Shown here piece after piece: positions 1 through 8,705 of a stretch of DNA of 64,000 nt. Origin of the DNA: CAZICM01 sp964537685. GTDB lineage: Bacteria; Myxococcota_A; Polyangia; Polyangiales; Polyangiaceae. The first letter of the stretch is position 1. Every line of letters begins with the position of its first letter. The notes below the pieces were generated by a model. It was not told the origin of the DNA and ran no database searches. It saw only the letters and a list, made by a program, of their open reading frames with translations. The stretch is from the NCBI GenBank assembly GCA_964537685.1, contig CAZICM010000008.1, positions 1-64,000 of the forward strand. Reading direction: 5' to 3'. The translations under genes were made by a program, and so were the position numbers.

Positions 1-152
1 CACGCCCACGACCCAAAGGCATCCCGAAGATTCCGAAGGGCTTGAACGGCGCGTTTCTGCTCGTCATCCGAAAGCAGCCCCACGGAAAAGCGTTCGCCCT
101 TCCGCTTTGGCCGCTTCGGGGGTTCGTTGCCCACAATGCGAAGATGACTCAT
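1..152 (-). CDS. Partial unknown protein (N-terminal 50 residues)
   Basis: Reading leftwards from an ATG at 152-150, the frame stays open to the window edge and starts MSHLRIVGNEPPKRPKRKGE. The ATG overlaps the stop of the upstream gene in an ATGA arrangement (152-149), so the two genes are probably translationally coupled. The visible part is basic and proline-rich and then looks helical (SDDEQKRAVQALRNLRDAFG). The rest lies outside the window. I do not recognise it. A helix-turn-helix protein is possible from the character of the helical segment, but this is a guess. Confidence 0.6.
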   Translation of the reverse strand, partial: MSHLRIVGNEPPKRPKRKGERFSVGLLSDDEQKRAVQALRNLRDAFGSWA

Positions 153-739
153 CGGGGCAGCCTCCCGAGCACGCGGGGCAATACCATCGTGACCGCATCA
201 TCGGACGCCATGGAGATCGCGCTCTTCACTTCCGCCGCTTCCAAGTAATTGAGCACCACGCCCGTCCATGTGCGCATGCTGTGAACCTTCCGGCCCTGCA
301 CATGCGCGATGTTCATCAGCACCTTGCCATCGCTTCGAAGCGCAAAGGCTGGATCGCCTGCATTGGATTCGGCGTTCTCATTCGAAAGCCGGTTGTCATT
401 CGGCGGAATCGGCGCGCGGGATGAGCTGGGCTCCGCGTCCTTCTCGGCTTTGCCCACCATCGCCTCGATCTCTTCCGCCCGGGCAATCAGCTCGGATTGC
501 ATGCGCATGTGCCGTGTGGCCTCATGCAAACACGCTAAGCCCTTCGCGTGCTCCTCCCTCGCACGGAAGCGCAGCACATCGGCGTCAACCGTGGCAGAAA
601 GGCGGTTCAGCTCATCGAGGAACGGATCGCCCGTTCCCACAAGCGCCGTCACGGGCTTCGGGCTGGATTCTTCGGGCTTCTCGGAAAATGGTGCGCTGTT
701 TTCTTGGCCCTCACGCGGGCCTTCATTATCGTTACTCAT
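149..739 (-). CDS. Unknown 196-residue soluble protein
   Basis: The 196-residue protein has no signal peptide or membrane segment. The first 30 residues are acidic and probably disordered (rich in E, S and P). The middle (about 45-100) is predicted helical, with many Arg, Glu and Ala. The C-terminal third contains a compact segment (FALRSDGKVLMNIAHVQG) that could be a small beta domain. It lies upstream of, and overlaps by 4 nt, the partial gene at the window edge, and is divergent from the TPR protein at 965. I cannot name the family. The long open frame, the coupled stop/start and GC-rich third positions support a real gene. Confidence 0.65.
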   Translation of the reverse strand: MSNDNEGPREGQENSAPFSEKPEESSPKPVTALVGTGDPFLDELNRLSATVDADVLRFRAREEHAKGLACLHEATRHMRMQSELIARAEEIEAMVGKAEKDAEPSSSRAPIPPNDNRLSNENAESNAGDPAFALRSDGKVLMNIAHVQGRKVHSMRTWTGVVLNYLEAAEVKSAISMASDDAVTMVLPRVLGRLPR

Positions 740-964
740 AGCCGGATCTCCTATGCATGTAGGGGAATCGGTCAGGGCTGCGCGGGTGTTCCAGCACCTT
801 CGCGGCCCGTCTCGTTTCTACGGCCATGAGTTTGGGGATCGGCAATAAGAAGCGCTACAATCGATCGGCGATGTAGCCCACTATGGGTCTATTTAGCCCA
901 GCACCATCTACATCCAAATCAGGTAATCTTTTGGATCACAAACAAGACTAAGGGAGAAGACTCT
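740..964. promoter_or_regulatory. Divergent intergenic region
   Basis: These 225 bases separate two divergent genes and should hold both promoters. A clear ribosome binding site (AGGGAGAAG) lies just upstream of the ATG at 965. No convincing sigma-70 or sigma-54 promoter pair stands out. The right half is more A+T-rich than the flanks. Confidence 0.4.
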
Positions 965-2029
965 ATGCGCCCTATTGCTATTCTTTTCATCAGCCTTGGT
1001 TTATTTTTATTGAGCATTGAGGCATGGTCCCAGACCCGGTCCAAGAATGCCTTGGCTGCTGAACGTTTATTTAAGATGGGTCTTGCTGACATGTATGCCG
1101 GAAAATTCGAGACGGCTTGCCCATTGCTGGCTCAAAGCCAAGAGCTCGATCCCCATCATGGCACGCTGGTCGCCTGCGCCGATTGTGAAGACCGAGCGGG
1201 GCATCTCGCGACGGCGTTTAATCTCTATGAAGAGTACTTGAGTCATGTTGCCTCTATGACAGAAGACCAAAAGAAACGCCATGCTTCACGGGCAAAAAAA
1301 GCAGAAATACGCCGGGAGGAGCTTCGATCATTGATTCCGAGGTTAAGAATTATTCTACCCCCATTTACACCGAGGGATACCAAAATATGGCTGAACGGTT
1401 CTGAATTGGCTCCCGCGATGCTAGCCCTAGAGGTACCATTGAATCCTGGGGAGTACATCGTTGTCCTCAAGCAGACCGATGGAGCATCAAGCGAAAAAAG
1501 AGTCACACTGAAATCCGGGGACCGTGTTCGTTTGGAGCTTGAACTTCCTCCAGCGCCTTCCTCATCGAGATCGATGGAACTCAAAGCTCCCAACAAGCAG
1601 AAACGACTGCTCCCGATGAAAAAGGAGCCAAAGCCGACACAGCATACTGCAGCATCTCCCGCACACCCATCTTTAGCCGATTCACCTCCAATCCGGCCAA
1701 TCCCTCCTGCACCGGAAAAGGGAAGCTGGCATCGCAGCTTGGGTGGTCTCAGTCTCGGGGCGGGCGGTGCATGCATTGGAGTGGGCACAGTGATGGGCCT
1801 TATCGCCTTGGTTCAACAAGGCGGTGCGCGGTATGGGGATACCTTCACGGATGTCAGCATTGGTGCATTCATTGCCGGAGGCATGTTTAGTGCTTTGGGC
1901 GTTGGCCTGCTCCTTTGGTCTCCGGATAACCCCAAGCCCCCCACCGCCTCCGCACCCCCCCTTCAACTCGGCATCCTTCAAGCCTCCCCCACCAGCTTTA
2001 TGCTCGGCGCTCAGGGCACCATCTTCTGA
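965..2029 (+). CDS. TPR-type envelope protein with C-terminal membrane helices
   Basis: The 354-residue protein starts with a signal peptide (about 1-22, ending SIEAWSQ). Residues 28-110 form a TPR-like helical region (AAERLFKMGLADMYAGKFE, then a CADCEDRAG motif). Residues about 125-195 look like a PEGA-type beta domain (WLNGSELAP, LNPGEYIVVLKQ). A proline/lysine-rich linker follows, then two hydrophobic segments near the C-terminus (GLSLGAGGACIGVGTVMGL and the GAFIAGGMFSALGVGLLL region). This architecture is common in myxobacterial genomes, often near Ser/Thr kinases, and its function is unknown. Start choice is supported by AGGGAGAAG upstream. The gene is more A+T-rich than most of the window. 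Confidence 0.75.
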   Translation: MRPIAILFISLGLFLLSIEAWSQTRSKNALAAERLFKMGLADMYAGKFETACPLLAQSQELDPHHGTLVACADCEDRAGHLATAFNLYEEYLSHVASMTEDQKKRHASRAKKAEIRREELRSLIPRLRIILPPFTPRDTKIWLNGSELAPAMLALEVPLNPGEYIVVLKQTDGASSEKRVTLKSGDRVRLELELPPAPSSSRSMELKAPNKQKRLLPMKKEPKPTQHTAASPAHPSLADSPPIRPIPPAPEKGSWHRSLGGLSLGAGGACIGVGTVMGLIALVQQGGARYGDTFTDVSIGAFIAGGMFSALGVGLLLWSPDNPKPPTASAPPLQLGILQASPTSFMLGAQGTIF

Positions 2030-2301
2030 TTCAACCATTGTGCCGCTTTGATCCTACCCTCTTCGGCATAAACACGGTTTCTCTTTTTCCCGAGTAGCTC
2101 TTTTGTATTTCCCGATCGCCTCCTGCGGACGCTTGCATACCCCTTTTCCTCAACCAAAACGCCCTCTCGGATGCCCGAGCATGCCTTTTCTATCCATAAA
2201 AGGTCCTTTCACATGCTTGAGTAGCCGTTCTTCAACCAAAAAACAGGTAAACATAAGGATGAAGGGGCCATCTTGAAGATGGAGAGCGGCTTTGTAGGAC
2301 C
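2030..2301. other. 272-base intergenic region
   Basis: No gene is seen here. It is pyrimidine-rich on the plus strand and A+T-rich. No hairpin followed by a T-run was found after the stop at 2029. The only notable element is a perfect short inverted repeat at 2268-2282, listed separately. Confidence 0.4.
2268..2282. repeat. 15-bp perfect inverted repeat upstream of the membrane protein gene
   Basis: The sequence CCATCTT-G-AAGATGG is a perfect inverted repeat with 7-base arms and a 1-base centre. It sits 19 bases before the ATG at 2302. Its size and symmetry suit an operator for a dimeric regulator. No partner copy was noticed elsewhere, so a regulatory role is only inferred. Confidence 0.3.
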
Positions 2302-3510
2302 ATGAGAAGGCGTTCGGCGGAAGGAAAACCACCCCCACCGCAAATTGATTTGTGGAACAGGTCTAAAGGACTCCGGCGATCGCTTATCGTCGCTTTGGCC
2401 GTGCTGGGTGTGTTGCTGATTGGGCCGCCTACGGTGCTCAGAATTACCGATGAAGCGAGCATTGGAACCGTTGGTCTCGCTCTGGGACTGACCTGGCTGG
2501 CTGTGCCCGATGTGGTTGCACCTAAACGCCTTTCCGGTATCTTGATCTTTCTTGGACTCGCCCTTGCCCTTGCGCTGCCCAATCTTCTTTTGTCGGCCGC
2601 GCTTTCCCCCGGCGCGCATTCCCTCGATGTGGGCATTGTGCCCTGGCGTTCTCCGGGCTATCACAATCCAGTGCTTCCTTTGAGCACCGAAGCGGGGCGG
2701 TGGATGCTCTTTTTGGATCTGTTGCCGATGATTGCCGTTCTGTTCGCGGGGCTTTTAAGACTGAGGAAGAGGCGCGATCAGGCGATGGTGGGCTCGGTTC
2801 TTCTGTACGGTGTTTTGCTGCTGATTTCGGCCCTGCTCCTGACACGAATCGAAATCGATCACTCCCCCTATGAGGCTCACCGGTTTATGACGGCGATTTC
2901 GCTGCTTACGCCTATCTTTGGGCTGAGCTGGATAGGTCCTTTTAGCCAAAATGAGGGGCGTTCCACGCGGCCTGCGACCTTGGGGCCGGTGTTGGTGTTG
3001 GTGGCCATTGGGCTTTGCGCCGTTCCGACCCTTGAATGGATTCAAGGGGTTGCCCCCAAGCGGGCCCATAAGCACGAGGTGCATGATAAGCGGCGCAATC
3101 TCTTTACGATCAACTGCCGGAAAGCGACCGGGGCGACGCTGTTGGATCGTCCCAAGCCTGTGTATATGGCTCCCTCGATATGGTATTTGTACGCGGGCTG
3201 CCGGCCGGTGTTCAGCATTCCAACGCCCAGCGGTCATTGGACGATGAAAATTGGGCCGCCTAAATTGAGCGAGGGGGCATTGAGCGATCTGCACAGGGGC
3301 ATGGTGAAAGCAGACGAGATGCTGGAGGTATTGTGCCCAGCCAAGTCCTCGGAACTGGACGAGGACAAGGTATGCGCGTATGCGATGGCCAAGACCCGAT
3401 GTGAATCGATTGGGTCGCTTGTTGTGCGGTGCGAGCTTACGGGAGCGCAGCGATCGGAATTGACGGCGGCGCTTGGAACGGGGGCGGTGAAGAAGCCGGC
3501 GAAGCCTTAA
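2302..3510 (+). CDS. Polytopic membrane protein of unknown function
   Basis: The 402-residue protein has about six hydrophobic segments between residues 25 and 265, followed by a soluble C-terminal domain of about 130 residues. That domain has five cysteines (NCRKATG, AGCRPVF, LCPAKSS, KVCAYAM, RCESIG) and probably faces the periplasm. The arrangement of membrane bundle plus a small Cys-containing domain is unlike any family I can name. It resembles the back half of GT-C-type glycosyltransferase membrane proteins only in general shape. An in-frame stop at 2260-2262 closes off any long upstream extension. It is followed by a convergent methyltransferase gene. Confidence 0.65.
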   Translation: MRRRSAEGKPPPPQIDLWNRSKGLRRSLIVALAVLGVLLIGPPTVLRITDEASIGTVGLALGLTWLAVPDVVAPKRLSGILIFLGLALALALPNLLLSAALSPGAHSLDVGIVPWRSPGYHNPVLPLSTEAGRWMLFLDLLPMIAVLFAGLLRLRKRRDQAMVGSVLLYGVLLLISALLLTRIEIDHSPYEAHRFMTAISLLTPIFGLSWIGPFSQNEGRSTRPATLGPVLVLVAIGLCAVPTLEWIQGVAPKRAHKHEVHDKRRNLFTINCRKATGATLLDRPKPVYMAPSIWYLYAGCRPVFSIPTPSGHWTMKIGPPKLSEGALSDLHRGMVKADEMLEVLCPAKSSELDEDKVCAYAMAKTRCESIGSLVVRCELTGAQRSELTAALGTGAVKKPAKP

Positions 3511-3529
3511 GCGGATGCCTGTCGCCGCC

Positions 3530-4189
3530 TTATTCCTTCTTCAGCAGCCAATCATAATAGAGCCTAAGTCCCAAAGGCTTGGCTGCGGGTACATCCAAAT
3601 GATGCTCTTTTACAATCCTGAATCCCGCGGAGCTAAATTGTTGTGCGACGCTCTGGGGCGTGGTCACATGATGATCGTTGATCCCCTTAAAGCCTATCGC
3701 TCTGAATCCCGCCTCCATCAGGAGATTGACCGATGGCATTCCCAGTAAAAAGAATCCGCCGGGCTTGAGGACGCGGCTGACTTCGTTCAATGCCTGTTTG
3801 TATTGATGCAAATGCTCGAAGACCGAGAAGCAAACGACGATATCAAAATAGCCGCTCTCATAGGGTAGTTCGTAGACGCTCCCTTGAATGAGCTTGCTCG
3901 TGTGGCCTCGTTTGCTTAGGAGATCTAATGCGAGCTTGGGATCGGCGTCTAAATCGATGCCGTGGAGCTCTTTAACGCCCCCGGCCAGCGCCAATTGAAC
4001 CGCTCCAGCTCCATACCCCACTTCCAAGGCTCTTTCAATCGGCCGATTGGGTAAAAGCCTCAGGCCCCGGTTGATGCGCTCCCGAAATAGCCAGCCTACA
4101 ATCGGCCGGCGGTAGTATTCAATGGGATCGGTAGGCCCATTTTTGGGCAATCCATTGAGCATGTCCATGGTTAATTCAAATGTACTCAT
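3530..4189 (-). CDS. Class I SAM-dependent methyltransferase
   Basis: The 219-residue protein has a class I methyltransferase fold. Motif I is seen as ALEVGYGAGAVQLAL, the acidic loop as LHGIDLDAD, motif IV as YFDIVVCFSVFEHL, and the post-IV region as EVSRVLKPGGFFLLGMPS, typical of the Methyltransf_11/25 group. The ATG at 4189 was chosen because it overlaps the previous gene's stop as ATGA (4189-4186), which a longer GTG or ATG start upstream would not do. It is the last gene of the sugar operon and probably methylates a polysaccharide or glycolipid intermediate. The substrate cannot be read from sequence. Confidence 0.85.
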   Translation of the reverse strand: MSTFELTMDMLNGLPKNGPTDPIEYYRRPIVGWLFRERINRGLRLLPNRPIERALEVGYGAGAVQLALAGGVKELHGIDLDADPKLALDLLSKRGHTSKLIQGSVYELPYESGYFDIVVCFSVFEHLHQYKQALNEVSRVLKPGGFFLLGMPSVNLLMEAGFRAIGFKGINDHHVTTPQSVAQQFSSAGFRIVKEHHLDVPAAKPLGLRLYYDWLLKKE

Positions 4190-4911
4190 GACACCGTGGC
4201 TCGTAAATGAATATAGGCCCATGCCCATTTGGGCACCAAGCGCTCGGCCATCCGCTCTAGTCCAGATACGGCGGCCCGCACGGGCTCAATGGTGGCCAAT
4301 TGAGGCTTGCCCATGTCTGGATGGAACAGTATCCGGTGGATTGGCATGGCTTGGAGAGCTTCGATATTGTCCACGCGGAATTTGCGCCCGACAATTCGTC
4401 TTAAAAAAGCGGGGGTGGAGCGAAGTTCTCCCCTTTCCTCGGGTTTGGCCAGCGCATGCATAAAGATGAGCGGGTTGTACCGGCAGGGTTCGAGGATGTC
4501 CAGTTTCCCTTTGGGGGAGAGTACACGATAGCATTCATCGACGAATTTGTCCACTTCTTCAATGTGGTGGATTACGTCTCTTACGAGAATATGATCGAAA
4601 CTGTGGGCATCAAAGGGTAAATCGCAGGCCGACGCGGCCACAAAATGGCACTTGGGAAGGCGGGTGCGGGCAAATTGCAGTTTTTCTTCGAAGAGATCGA
4701 CGCCTGTGGCGTTTTCGGTCCGGCCCAGGTGAACGAGCGTGGCGCCTTCGCCGCAACCCAAATCCAATAGCCTTTCGCCGAGGGGCATAAAAGCTGTCTG
4801 TATGAGTTCCCGTTCCCGGTCCGCGACATAGGCGGCCTCGGTCTGCCATTCAAAATGAGCGGGAGCCGCCGATCCAAATGCCGCCTTCAGGGCTTCAAAG
4901 GCCGAGCCCAT
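4186..4911 (-). CDS. Class I SAM-dependent methyltransferase
   Basis: The 241-residue cytosolic methyltransferase shows motif I (LLDLGCGEGATLVHLG), an acidic loop (TGVDLFEE), motif IV (HSFDHILVRDVIHHIEE) and a post-motif segment (YRVLSPKGKLDILEP). The C-terminal part is basic and may hold the acceptor site. Its ATG at 4911 lies one base after the stop of the fusion gene upstream, and its own stop overlaps the next methyltransferase, so the three are surely co-transcribed. Together with gmd and fcl this suggests O-methylation of a surface sugar. The acceptor is unknown. Confidence 0.85.
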   Translation of the reverse strand: MGSAFEALKAAFGSAAPAHFEWQTEAAYVADRERELIQTAFMPLGERLLDLGCGEGATLVHLGRTENATGVDLFEEKLQFARTRLPKCHFVAASACDLPFDAHSFDHILVRDVIHHIEEVDKFVDECYRVLSPKGKLDILEPCRYNPLIFMHALAKPEERGELRSTPAFLRRIVGRKFRVDNIEALQAMPIHRILFHPDMGKPQLATIEPVRAAVSGLERMAERLVPKWAWAYIHLRATVS

Positions 4912-4912
4912 C

Positions 4913-6436
4913 TCATTCTCCCAGCCTTAGCTTGCGGAATCCAAAGGCGGTCATCCGGAGCAAGAGCCAGCCATGGCGAAAGCGGCTGATTTTGGTGTCG
5001 CCATAGGTCCTGGCGCGGTAGCGGACGGGCAGGTCGACAATTTTCTTGTTGAGCCGGGCGGCTCCAAACAGTAAGTCGAAATCGCCAAAGGGATCGAAAT
5101 CGCCAAAATAGCTTCGGTTGGCGGCGATTCGTTCGTAGTCTCTGCGGTAGAGGACTTTGGTTCCGCATAAAGAGTCTTTTATGGGTTGTTCAAGCAACCA
5201 CGAGAGGGCAGCCCCGAAGAATTTGTTGCCGAGCAGGTTGAGAAAGCGCATGGCTTCGCCTTCCATGGGGTAGACGAGGCGCACTCCATTGATAAATTCA
5301 CCCTTGCCTTGAACGAGGGCCTGATAGAATTTGGGCAAATCCTCTGGGGGAACGGTGAGATCGGAATCGAGGATCATCAGGATATCGTTTTTTGCGGCGG
5401 CAAATCCTTTGCGTACGGCATCGCCTTTGCCTTTGCCGCTGCCTTGATCGATGAGTTTTAAGGTGAGCGGCCCTTGATATTCGGCGATTACGGCCAGAAT
5501 TTCTTCGCGGGTGCCGTCTTTGGAATTGCCGTCCACAAAAATCAATTCGGTCCCGCTGCCCATAACGGGTGTGCGGGCGACGGCTTCGCGGATATTGCCC
5601 TTTTCATCCTTGCAGGGGCATATCACCGATACGCTGGGAAGATGTTCGGGCTTGATTTCAGGCGTTGGACGCGCGACAAAATAATCGACAAGCGCTCCCG
5701 CGCGGGCAACCGGAAATTTGGCCACGACGCGGTTGAGGACATCGGAGACGACGGGAACGTCCGCGGGTAACAAGATATCTGTCCCTTCGCGGATGACTTC
5801 GAAATTCGATAAATATAGCAGGTTTTTGATATCGCTCATCGATAGCCAGTTCTGATCGGGCCACGCGGCTTTGTATCCGAGCTTTTCGGCAGCTTTTAAG
5901 ATGGGTTCCCATACAAAGTTATAATAGGTGACGATGAGCCGGCCCGATGGCGCAAGCAAGCCATGAAGGCGCTCTAAGGCCCGCTGTATGTCGTTGAGAT
6001 GCCCTATCGCGTCGCTTAGGATGATCGCATCAAATGGGCCTGGGGGAAGTTCGTCCCATTCCACGTCGGCTACGCGCAAATCCACCCCAGGATGACGGGC
6101 TCGGGCAAGCTCAATCATCCGGGGCGATATGTCGACCCCTATCGCTTCATCGACGGCAAGCGAACCGATTAAATCGCCCAGTCCACAACCCACCTCGAGC
6201 ACCCGGCCTCGATCTGGAACCAAGGTCGAAACAAGCCTCCGCACTTCGTCGGCATAATAGTGATGCTTGTCGGCCTGTTCGGCGCGGGTTTCGGCAAGGG
6301 TGTCATAGATGGCAACCCGCAGATGCCGGCGCTCGGCTTCGCGCTGTTCAAAGGCGGACGTGTACATGCGGCTGGCCAGCTTGCGCGCGCTGGCTTGAAG
6401 GTCAGCGGGGGCCTCGGAAGGTGTGTGTTCGCTCAT
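4913..6436 (-). CDS. Methyltransferase-glycosyltransferase family 2 fusion
   Basis: The 507-residue protein carries two enzymes. Residues about 60-200 are a class I methyltransferase (motif I VLEVGCGLGDLIGSL at 79-93, GVDISPRMIELAR, FDAIILSDAIGHLND, LLAPSGRLIVTYYNF). Residues about 267-500 are a GT-A glycosyltransferase of family 2, DPM1-like, with SVSVICPCKDEKGNI, a FVDGNSKDGT loop and the metal-binding DSD in MILDSDLTVPPEDL. The DLLFGAARLNKKIVDLPVRY segment is typical of polyprenyl-phosphate glycosyltransferases. Fusing methyl transfer to glycosyl transfer suggests the two act on one lipid-linked or polymer substrate. It sits 93 bases downstream of gmd. Confidence 0.85.
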   Translation of the reverse strand: MSEHTPSEAPADLQASARKLASRMYTSAFEQREAERRHLRVAIYDTLAETRAEQADKHHYYADEVRRLVSTLVPDRGRVLEVGCGLGDLIGSLAVDEAIGVDISPRMIELARARHPGVDLRVADVEWDELPPGPFDAIILSDAIGHLNDIQRALERLHGLLAPSGRLIVTYYNFVWEPILKAAEKLGYKAAWPDQNWLSMSDIKNLLYLSNFEVIREGTDILLPADVPVVSDVLNRVVAKFPVARAGALVDYFVARPTPEIKPEHLPSVSVICPCKDEKGNIREAVARTPVMGSGTELIFVDGNSKDGTREEILAVIAEYQGPLTLKLIDQGSGKGKGDAVRKGFAAAKNDILMILDSDLTVPPEDLPKFYQALVQGKGEFINGVRLVYPMEGEAMRFLNLLGNKFFGAALSWLLEQPIKDSLCGTKVLYRRDYERIAANRSYFGDFDPFGDFDLLFGAARLNKKIVDLPVRYRARTYGDTKISRFRHGWLLLRMTAFGFRKLRLGE

Positions 6437-6529
6437 GGGAAGTACTCGCTTGAATCATGCCGCGCCACGGCAAAACATGGCCGCCCGCGCGGGAGATGGC
6501 ATATAAAAGAGGGTTTCACCGATGTCAAG

Positions 6530-7528
6530 CTATCCCCGGGCCCGCTTTTCACGGGCGGCGAGTTCCATATCGGCGTCGACCATGCGCTTGACGAGCATGT
6601 CAAATGAAATTTTGGGCTTCCATCCAAGTTCGCGGGCGGCTTTGGAGGCGTCCGCCTGGAGGATATCCACTTCGGCGGGGCGGAAATAGCGCTGATCGAT
6701 GCGCACAAATTCATGCCAATCGATTCCGGCATAGGCAGAAGCCGCATCCAAGAATTCGCGCACCGAACGGGTTTCGCCGGTTCCGATCACAAAATCATCG
6801 GGCGTGCCGGCTTGAAGCATGAGCCACATCGCCTCGACATAATCCTCGGCGTGGCCCCAGTCCCGCTTCGCATCGAGGTTGCCCAGATGAAGCTCGCGCT
6901 GAAGTCCGTGTTTTATGCGGCCGAGCGCTCTTGTTATTTTGCGCGTGACAAATGTTTCGCCGCGGCGTTCGCTTTCGTGATTGAAGAGAATGCCATTGCA
7001 GGCGAACATTCCATAGGCTTCTCTGTAGTTTTGGGTAATGTAGTAGGCATAGGCTTTGGCGACGGCGTAAGGGCTGCGGGGATGAAAGGGTGTGGTTTCG
7101 CGCTGGGGTACTTCGGCGGCGCGGCCAAAGAGTTCGCTGGAGCTGGCTTGATAAAACTTGCATTGCACGCCGAGCTTGCGGATAGCTTCAAGCAGCCTCA
7201 CCGCGCCTAGGGCTGTAATCTCGGCGGTATACTCGGGGATATCGAAGGAAACCCGGACATGGCTTTGGGCGCCTAGATTATAGACTTCATCGGGCTTTAC
7301 CTGCGAAACGATCGATTGAAGCGATGAACTGTCATTGAGATCTCCATAGTGAAGATGCAGGTGAACATCGCTCTCATGGGGATCTTTATAGAGATGATCG
7401 ATACGCTCGGTATTAAAAGAGCTGGAGCGGCGTATAATGCCGTGAACTTCATAGCCCTTTTTCAGAAGCAGATCGGTGAGGTAAGAACCATCCTGTCCGG
7501 TGATGCCGGTAATCAAGGCGCGTTTCAT
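6530..7528 (-). CDS. gmd: GDP-mannose 4,6-dehydratase
   Basis: The enzyme converts GDP-mannose to GDP-4-keto-6-deoxymannose, the first step to GDP-fucose and GDP-rhamnose. The 332-residue short-chain dehydrogenase has the NADP-binding GITGQDGSYL motif at 8-17, the family motif IIRRSSSFNTERI, SSSELFG near 130, and the catalytic YxxxK in SPYAVAKAY near residue 155. The GILFNHESERRG segment is diagnostic of Gmd. Length is normal, slightly short of the E. coli form. Its ATG overlaps the stop of fcl (ATGA, 7528-7525), as expected for enzymes of consecutive steps. GDP-mannose may come from the guanylyltransferase at 14750-15904. Confidence 0.95.
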   Translation of the reverse strand: MKRALITGITGQDGSYLTDLLLKKGYEVHGIIRRSSSFNTERIDHLYKDPHESDVHLHLHYGDLNDSSSLQSIVSQVKPDEVYNLGAQSHVRVSFDIPEYTAEITALGAVRLLEAIRKLGVQCKFYQASSSELFGRAAEVPQRETTPFHPRSPYAVAKAYAYYITQNYREAYGMFACNGILFNHESERRGETFVTRKITRALGRIKHGLQRELHLGNLDAKRDWGHAEDYVEAMWLMLQAGTPDDFVIGTGETRSVREFLDAASAYAGIDWHEFVRIDQRYFRPAEVDILQADASKAARELGWKPKISFDMLVKRMVDADMELAAREKRARG

Positions 7529-8529
7529 GAATGCTTTTCCTTATCATGATGATGGTGATGCTCTTTTGGGTGGCTCTCTTGTTCCAAAATATGTTCCCGG
7601 TGTTCGCGGTACCAGGCGATTGTTTTTGCGATTCCTTCTTCCAGCGGTGTTTTCGCTACAAAGCCAAAGCGCTCCCAAGCTCTTCGGACATCCAGCATAC
7701 GCCGGGGCTGGCCGTTGGGCTTTGAAATATCCCACACGATTTTACCGGTATATCCCACTTGTTTGGCGATTAGCGATGCCAATTCGCTCATTTGAATTTC
7801 AAAGCCGGCACCCAAATTGACCGGATCGCCGTCGTTGTAGCGCTCAGCCGCAAGCACGATTCCTTCCGCCGCATCATCCACATATAAAAACTCGCGGGTC
7901 GGCGTGCCGTCGCCCCAGAGAACAACGCGGTCTTCTCCCTGAATCACCGCATCGCTAAACTTGCGGATCATCGCGGGGATCACATGCGAATCCTCGAGAT
8001 GAAAGTTGTCGTGGGGGCCATAGAGATTTACCGGAAATACCATGACATAATTGCATCCAAATTCCTGCCTATAGGCTTGGGCCATAACCAGCAAGGCTTT
8101 TTTGGCTATTCCATAAGGAGCATTGGTTTCCTCGGGATAGCCGCTCCAGATATCGTCTTCCTGAAAGGGAACCGATGCATGTTTGGGATAGGCGCAGATG
8201 GTGCCCGCAATGACCAGTTTGGAGCTTCCTACGCGGCGCGCTTCCTCGAGTACATTGAGCCCCATCGCCATGTTGTCGCGAAAAAATGTGCCAGGGAAGC
8301 GCCGGTTCGCCCCGATTCCGCCGACGCGCGCCGCAAGGTGAATGACAAGATCGGGCTTTGTGGCTTCGAAGAGGGCGCGGGCCGCGTGGGCGTCGCGCAA
8401 ATCGTAGTCCCGGTTTCTAGGCACGTCGATATGCGTTGCTCCGTGTTTTTTGAGTTCGTGAACAACGTGCCTTCCCAAAAAGCCCGAACCGCCGGTGACG
8501 AGAATCCTGCCTGAAAAGGGCGATCGCAT
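7525..8529 (-). CDS. fcl: GDP-L-fucose synthase with His-rich tail
   Basis: This bifunctional epimerase-reductase makes GDP-L-fucose from GDP-4-keto-6-deoxymannose using NADPH. The 334-residue protein shows the Rossmann motif VTGGSGFLGRHV, HLAARVGGIGANR, the YxxxK motif in APYGIAKKALL, and the family segments NLYGPHDNFH and WGDGTPTREFLYVDD. The body matches the usual length. The last 15 or so residues are an extra His/Lys/Glu-rich tail (HPKEHHHHHDKEKHS), not part of the core fold, which could bind metal or simply be a tolerated extension. It is the first gene of the operon 8529 to 3530. Confidence 0.95.
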   Translation of the reverse strand: MRSPFSGRILVTGGSGFLGRHVVHELKKHGATHIDVPRNRDYDLRDAHAARALFEATKPDLVIHLAARVGGIGANRRFPGTFFRDNMAMGLNVLEEARRVGSSKLVIAGTICAYPKHASVPFQEDDIWSGYPEETNAPYGIAKKALLVMAQAYRQEFGCNYVMVFPVNLYGPHDNFHLEDSHVIPAMIRKFSDAVIQGEDRVVLWGDGTPTREFLYVDDAAEGIVLAAERYNDGDPVNLGAGFEIQMSELASLIAKQVGYTGKIVWDISKPNGQPRRMLDVRRAWERFGFVAKTPLEEGIAKTIAWYREHREHILEQESHPKEHHHHHDKEKHS

Positions 8530-8705
8530 ACTCGTTGTCTGACTCCTTGCGCTTGCGCCTCGCGTTGCCCGCTGTGTTTTCGATGGAAATGCAGCTCACT
8601 TGCGAGCAGCGGCGACGGGCATATCATGAGTTTTTCAAAAACGCATCTGAATTTACGAAAAAAGACCTTGACGATGGGCGTGGCCTTTGAGAAAGGTTTT
8701 GCGTC
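8530..8705. promoter_or_regulatory. Divergent promoter region between fcl and the efflux operon
   Basis: These 176 bases lie between divergent operons and must contain promoters for both. A TTGACG hexamer at about 8668 lies upstream of the efflux operon but has no matching -10 box I would trust. GAAAGG about 9 bases before the ATG at 8706 is a good ribosome binding site. Confidence 0.35.
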
